A stretch of 6,133 nucleotides of DNA from assembly GCA_964383905.1 (NCBI GenBank), contig CAYLJO010000304.1, forward strand, positions 1 through 6,133. The letters run 5' to 3'. Below, one piece after another: positions 3,354 to 6,133 of this stretch. Source of the stretch: CAYLJO01 sp964383905. GTDB lineage: Bacteria > Acidobacteriota > Blastocatellia > Pyrinomonadales > Pyrinomonadaceae. The notes under the pieces were generated by a model, which saw nothing but the letters and a program-made list of their open reading frames with translations, did not search any database and was not told the DNA's origin. The position numbers were made by a program, and so were the translations under genes. The stretch's first letter is position 1; each line of letters opens with the position of its first letter.

Positions 3354-6133
3354 ATGAAGCAGGAACGCTGGCAGCACATCAGCATCCTCTTCAAGTCTGC
3401 GCTGGAGCGCGAGCCTGCGAAGCGCACCGCTTACCTGGACGAAGCCTGCGCCGATGATGGCGCGCTGCGCAAGGAAGTTGAATCCCTCCTCTCCTCTTAC
3501 GAGCGAGCAGAGGGCTTCATTGAGAACCCCGCTGTTGAGATGGCCGCTCCGCTTTTCATGGACGCTCAAGGTGAATCGGTGGTGGGTCAGGTAATCGGTC
3601 GCTACAAGATCGTCTCTGTGCTCGGCGCGGGCGGGATGGGCGAAGTCTATCTGGCGCAGGATACCAGCTTGGGCCGTCGCGTCGCGCTCAAGCTATTGCC
3701 GGCTTACTACACCAGAGACTCAGATCGCTTGCGCCGCTTTCGGCAAGAGGCACGTTCGGCATCGGCGCTCAACCACCCGAACATTATTACTATCCACGAG
3801 ATCGGAGAGGCCGAAGGGGTACACTTCATCGCCACCGAGTTCATTGAGGGTGAGACGTTGCGCCGGCGCATGAAGAGGGTCGGGATGAAGCTCGGCGAGG
3901 CGCTCGACCTGGCCGTGCAAGTCGCCTCCGCCCTCTCGGCTTCACACGCCGCGGGGGTTGTGCACCGGGATGTTAAGCCTGAGAACATCATGATCCGTCC
4001 CGATGGCTTCGTGAAGGTGCTCGACTTTGGGATCGTCAAGCTCACCGAAGTGCAGAGCGAAGGCGCAGCGGTTGACTCCGAGGCGGCGACGAAACCGCTG
4101 GCCGGCACAGACACCGGCATCATTATGGGAACCATCAACTATATGTCGCCGGAGCAGGCGCGCGGCCTTCGAGTGGACGCGCGCACAGATATCTTTAGCC
4201 TCGGCTGTGTGCTCTACGAGATGATCGCTGGGCGCACGCCATTTGAAGGGGCGACAAAGAGCGACGTGCTCGTCTCTCTGCTGGAGAGAGAACCGGCGCC
4301 GCTCGCTCAGCAGTCAGTCGAAGTGCCCGTCGAATTACAGCAGATCATTAGCAAGTCGCTGCGCAAAGACCCCGCGGAGCGTTATCAACAAATCAAGGAC
4401 TTGGTGCTCGATCTGAAGAGCTTAAAGCAAGAGTTAGAGATCAAGGGGCGACCCGACCGCTCCGCACAACCAGTACCGAGCGGCACCGTAACCACCGTCG
4501 GAAGCGAGTTGGCGGGCAGCAGGGCGGTACCGCGCATGCTTGCCACACCCCGGCGCGTGTTGATCCTTACGGCAATTGCCGGGTTGCTAGTCATAGCGGT
4601 AGCTTACGCCCTACGCTTTCGGGGCTCCTCCCCCTCATCCGAAATCAAGTCGCTCGCCGTGCTGCCTTTCAAAATGGTCGGCGGCGACACCCAGGATGAG
4701 TATTTATCCGATGGAATTACGGATGAACTGACCACGAGACTAACGAAACTGAAGGACGTGCGCGTCGTCTCACACTCGATAGCGATGCGATTCAAAGGCT
4801 CGACCAAAGATGCGGCGGAGGTCGGGCGCGAACTTGGTGTCGAAGTCGCGCTTGAAGGGACTGTTAGAAAAGCCGGCCATCGCTTCCGCGTCAGCGTCCA
4901 TCTGGTCAACGCGGCAAACGGCTTCGAATTATGGGCGGACGATGGCTTTGAGAACGACCTACACGATCTGCTCGACGCGCAGCGTCAACTAGCTGAGTCA
5001 GTTGCAAGCAAACTCCGCGCTCAACTGACAACCCAGGAGCGCAGTCTCGTCGCCAAGAGTAGCACGACGAACGTTGATGCTTACGAACTATTGCTGCGTG
5101 GCAAACAGCGTTATCGCGACAAAGAGTTACAACTCGCCCGCGAAATGTTCGAGCGCGCCACACGAATTGATCCGAACTTCGCAGATGCCTACGCATGGCT
5201 ATCGCTCGTCCTCACGGAGCAATATAATGCGGGTTTGGTTGATCGTAAGACTCTCGATGATGCAATCGCTAAAGCGAATAAAGCTTTGGAGATTGATCCC
5301 AACCTCATTGTCGCGCGCCGCGCTTTGATCACGCTTTATCGTTACGTTAGTCAAACAGGCGAAGGGCTCAAACAGGCCAAACTTGCGCGCATGACCGACC
5401 CGAATGATTTCGACGCGATCACCGCCGCCGCATACGCTTACTTTGAAGCTGGAATGACCGAGAAGTCTATCCCGCTGTATGAAAAAGCCCTCACCGCCGA
5501 TCCTTCCAATAACGACGTGCGCTTCAGGCTGGCTCGTAGTTATCAGTTCGCTGGCAAATATCAAAAGGGCATCGATGTACTGGCTCCGCTGTTGGCGTCT
5601 AACCAAGGCGCAGAGTGGACGGCAATGATGTGTTACGGGGGGTTAAAAAGGTATGACAAAGCAGTTGAGATGGGTGAGCAGATGTTAAAGACTGAGCAGA
5701 TTTACCCGACCCTCCCCGGGAGATTGGATTACGGAAGTCTCCTCAACGATATTGGTCAGACTGAGCGGGCAAAGAGAATTTGGAGTGAAGGCGTATCCTT
5801 AGGGGAGGCACAGGTGGCAATGATTGAGAACGTGCGGACGCGCGTCTGGATCAGTCACCTGTACGCGGCACTGGGCGAACGGGATAAAGCGGTTGCACAG
5901 ATGAAAATAGTTCTTCGGCTTGAACCGGATGATGCTTGGGTGCTTTATGAAATGGGAGAGATAAACGCTTTCCTCCGCAACAAGCATGAGGCGGTGGAGC
6001 ATTTCAAACAGGCCATCGCGCATGGGTGGCTCGAAGTCCAGTACTTTTATGGTTATCCTGATAAATTTTTGGGAGATGACGCAGAGTACCGTGTGGTGCG
6101 CGATGGACTACAGAGAAAAGTTGATGAATTAGA
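3354..6133 (+). CDS. transmembrane Ser/Thr protein kinase with TolB-like and TPR domains (3' end beyond the window)
   Basis: The frame from ATG 3354 is open for 926 codons to the edge. AAAGG, 8 bases upstream, lies inside the end of the sigma gene, so translation is probably coupled. Residues 1-75 are a helical leader typical of these kinases. The Hanks-type kinase domain (about 84-355) is complete: glycine loop GAGGMGEVY (91-99), Lys113, helix-C Glu132, HRDVKPEN (204-211, catalytic Asp206), DFG (224-226), activation loop with Thr252, Thr254 and Thr260, and SPE (265-267). Residues 401-420 are one membrane helix, placing the rest outside the membrane. Residues 432-558 match the TolB/FlgO-like domain (SLAVLPF, YLSDGITDELT, ALEGTVRKAGHRFRV, ELW). 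From about 577 there are degenerate TPRs, such as EMFERATRIDPNFADAY. It should phosphorylate Ser/Thr in response to an outside signal; the adjacent sigma is the best candidate substrate. From roughly residue 755 the codons look more AT-rich. Confidence 0.93.
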   Translation, partial: MKQERWQHISILFKSALEREPAKRTAYLDEACADDGALRKEVESLLSSYERAEGFIENPAVEMAAPLFMDAQGESVVGQVIGRYKIVSVLGAGGMGEVYLAQDTSLGRRVALKLLPAYYTRDSDRLRRFRQEARSASALNHPNIITIHEIGEAEGVHFIATEFIEGETLRRRMKRVGMKLGEALDLAVQVASALSASHAAGVVHRDVKPENIMIRPDGFVKVLDFGIVKLTEVQSEGAAVDSEAATKPLAGTDTGIIMGTINYMSPEQARGLRVDARTDIFSLGCVLYEMIAGRTPFEGATKSDVLVSLLEREPAPLAQQSVEVPVELQQIISKSLRKDPAERYQQIKDLVLDLKSLKQELEIKGRPDRSAQPVPSGTVTTVGSELAGSRAVPRMLATPRRVLILTAIAGLLVIAVAYALRFRGSSPSSEIKSLAVLPFKMVGGDTQDEYLSDGITDELTTRLTKLKDVRVVSHSIAMRFKGSTKDAAEVGRELGVEVALEGTVRKAGHRFRVSVHLVNAANGFELWADDGFENDLHDLLDAQRQLAESVASKLRAQLTTQERSLVAKSSTTNVDAYELLLRGKQRYRDKELQLAREMFERATRIDPNFADAYAWLSLVLTEQYNAGLVDRKTLDDAIAKANKALEIDPNLIVARRALITLYRYVSQTGEGLKQAKLARMTDPNDFDAITAAAYAYFEAGMTEKSIPLYEKALTADPSNNDVRFRLARSYQFAGKYQKGIDVLAPLLASNQGAEWTAMMCYGGLKRYDKAVEMGEQMLKTEQIYPTLPGRLDYGSLLNDIGQTERAKRIWSEGVSLGEAQVAMIENVRTRVWISHLYAALGERDKAVAQMKIVLRLEPDDAWVLYEMGEINAFLRNKHEAVEHFKQAIAHGWLEVQYFYGYPDKFLGDDAEYRVVRDGLQRKVDEL

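Noticed and set aside
3707..4138. Minus-strand open frame of 143 codons, rich in Ser and Met
   Set aside because: It is antisense to the conserved kinase catalytic core and is a product of GC-rich codon use there.

Overview
The window looks like a stretch of an Acidobacteriota-type chromosome (inference). The main reason is a TIGR02999/ECF43-like sigma factor followed at once by a large membrane Ser/Thr kinase with a TolB-like domain and TPRs, a pairing frequent in that phylum and in neighbouring soil phyla. Base composition is moderately GC-rich, and the intergenic DNA is hairpin-rich. Nothing seen identifies the species.

Layout from left to right. (1) Positions 1-85 hold the probable 5' end of a minus-strand gene that runs off the window. 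(2) Positions 86-855 hold no convincing gene. Within them, about 151-496 contain two diverged tandem copies of a structured unit. Read on the minus strand, each copy has a conserved small hairpin block and ends in a long GC-rich stem followed by a T-run, like an intrinsic terminator. Positions 497-855 hold further inverted repeats, including a terminator-like hairpin at 814-832. (3) Positions 856-1122 (minus) hold a doubtful small ORF that overlaps the haloperoxidase stop by ATGA and ends in half a zinc-ribbon-like motif. (4) Positions 1119-2513 (minus) encode an exported vanadium-dependent haloperoxidase/PAP2-superfamily protein with all the vanadate-ligand motifs. (5) Positions 2514-2773 are a divergent intergenic region with a good Shine-Dalgarno for the haloperoxidase, a consensus extended -10 promoter facing the sigma gene and a short direct repeat. 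(6) Positions 2774-3349 (plus) encode an ECF sigma factor. (7) From 3354 to the window edge (plus) runs a Ser/Thr kinase of at least 926 residues, truncated by the window.

The sigma factor and kinase are 4 nt apart and almost certainly form one operon. The sigma lacks the acidic DAED-type residues usual in region 2.2 and carries Thr-Thr there instead. This matches the published idea for EcfP-type sigmas that a partner kinase activates them by threonine phosphorylation. A plausible reading is that the periplasmic TolB-like/TPR part of the kinase senses something, the cytoplasmic kinase domain phosphorylates the sigma, and the sigma redirects transcription. The divergently transcribed haloperoxidase is a possible but unproven target.

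The least explained element is the tandem minus-strand structured unit, which could be a duplicated small RNA or a tandem leader/attenuator in front of the partial gene at the left edge.
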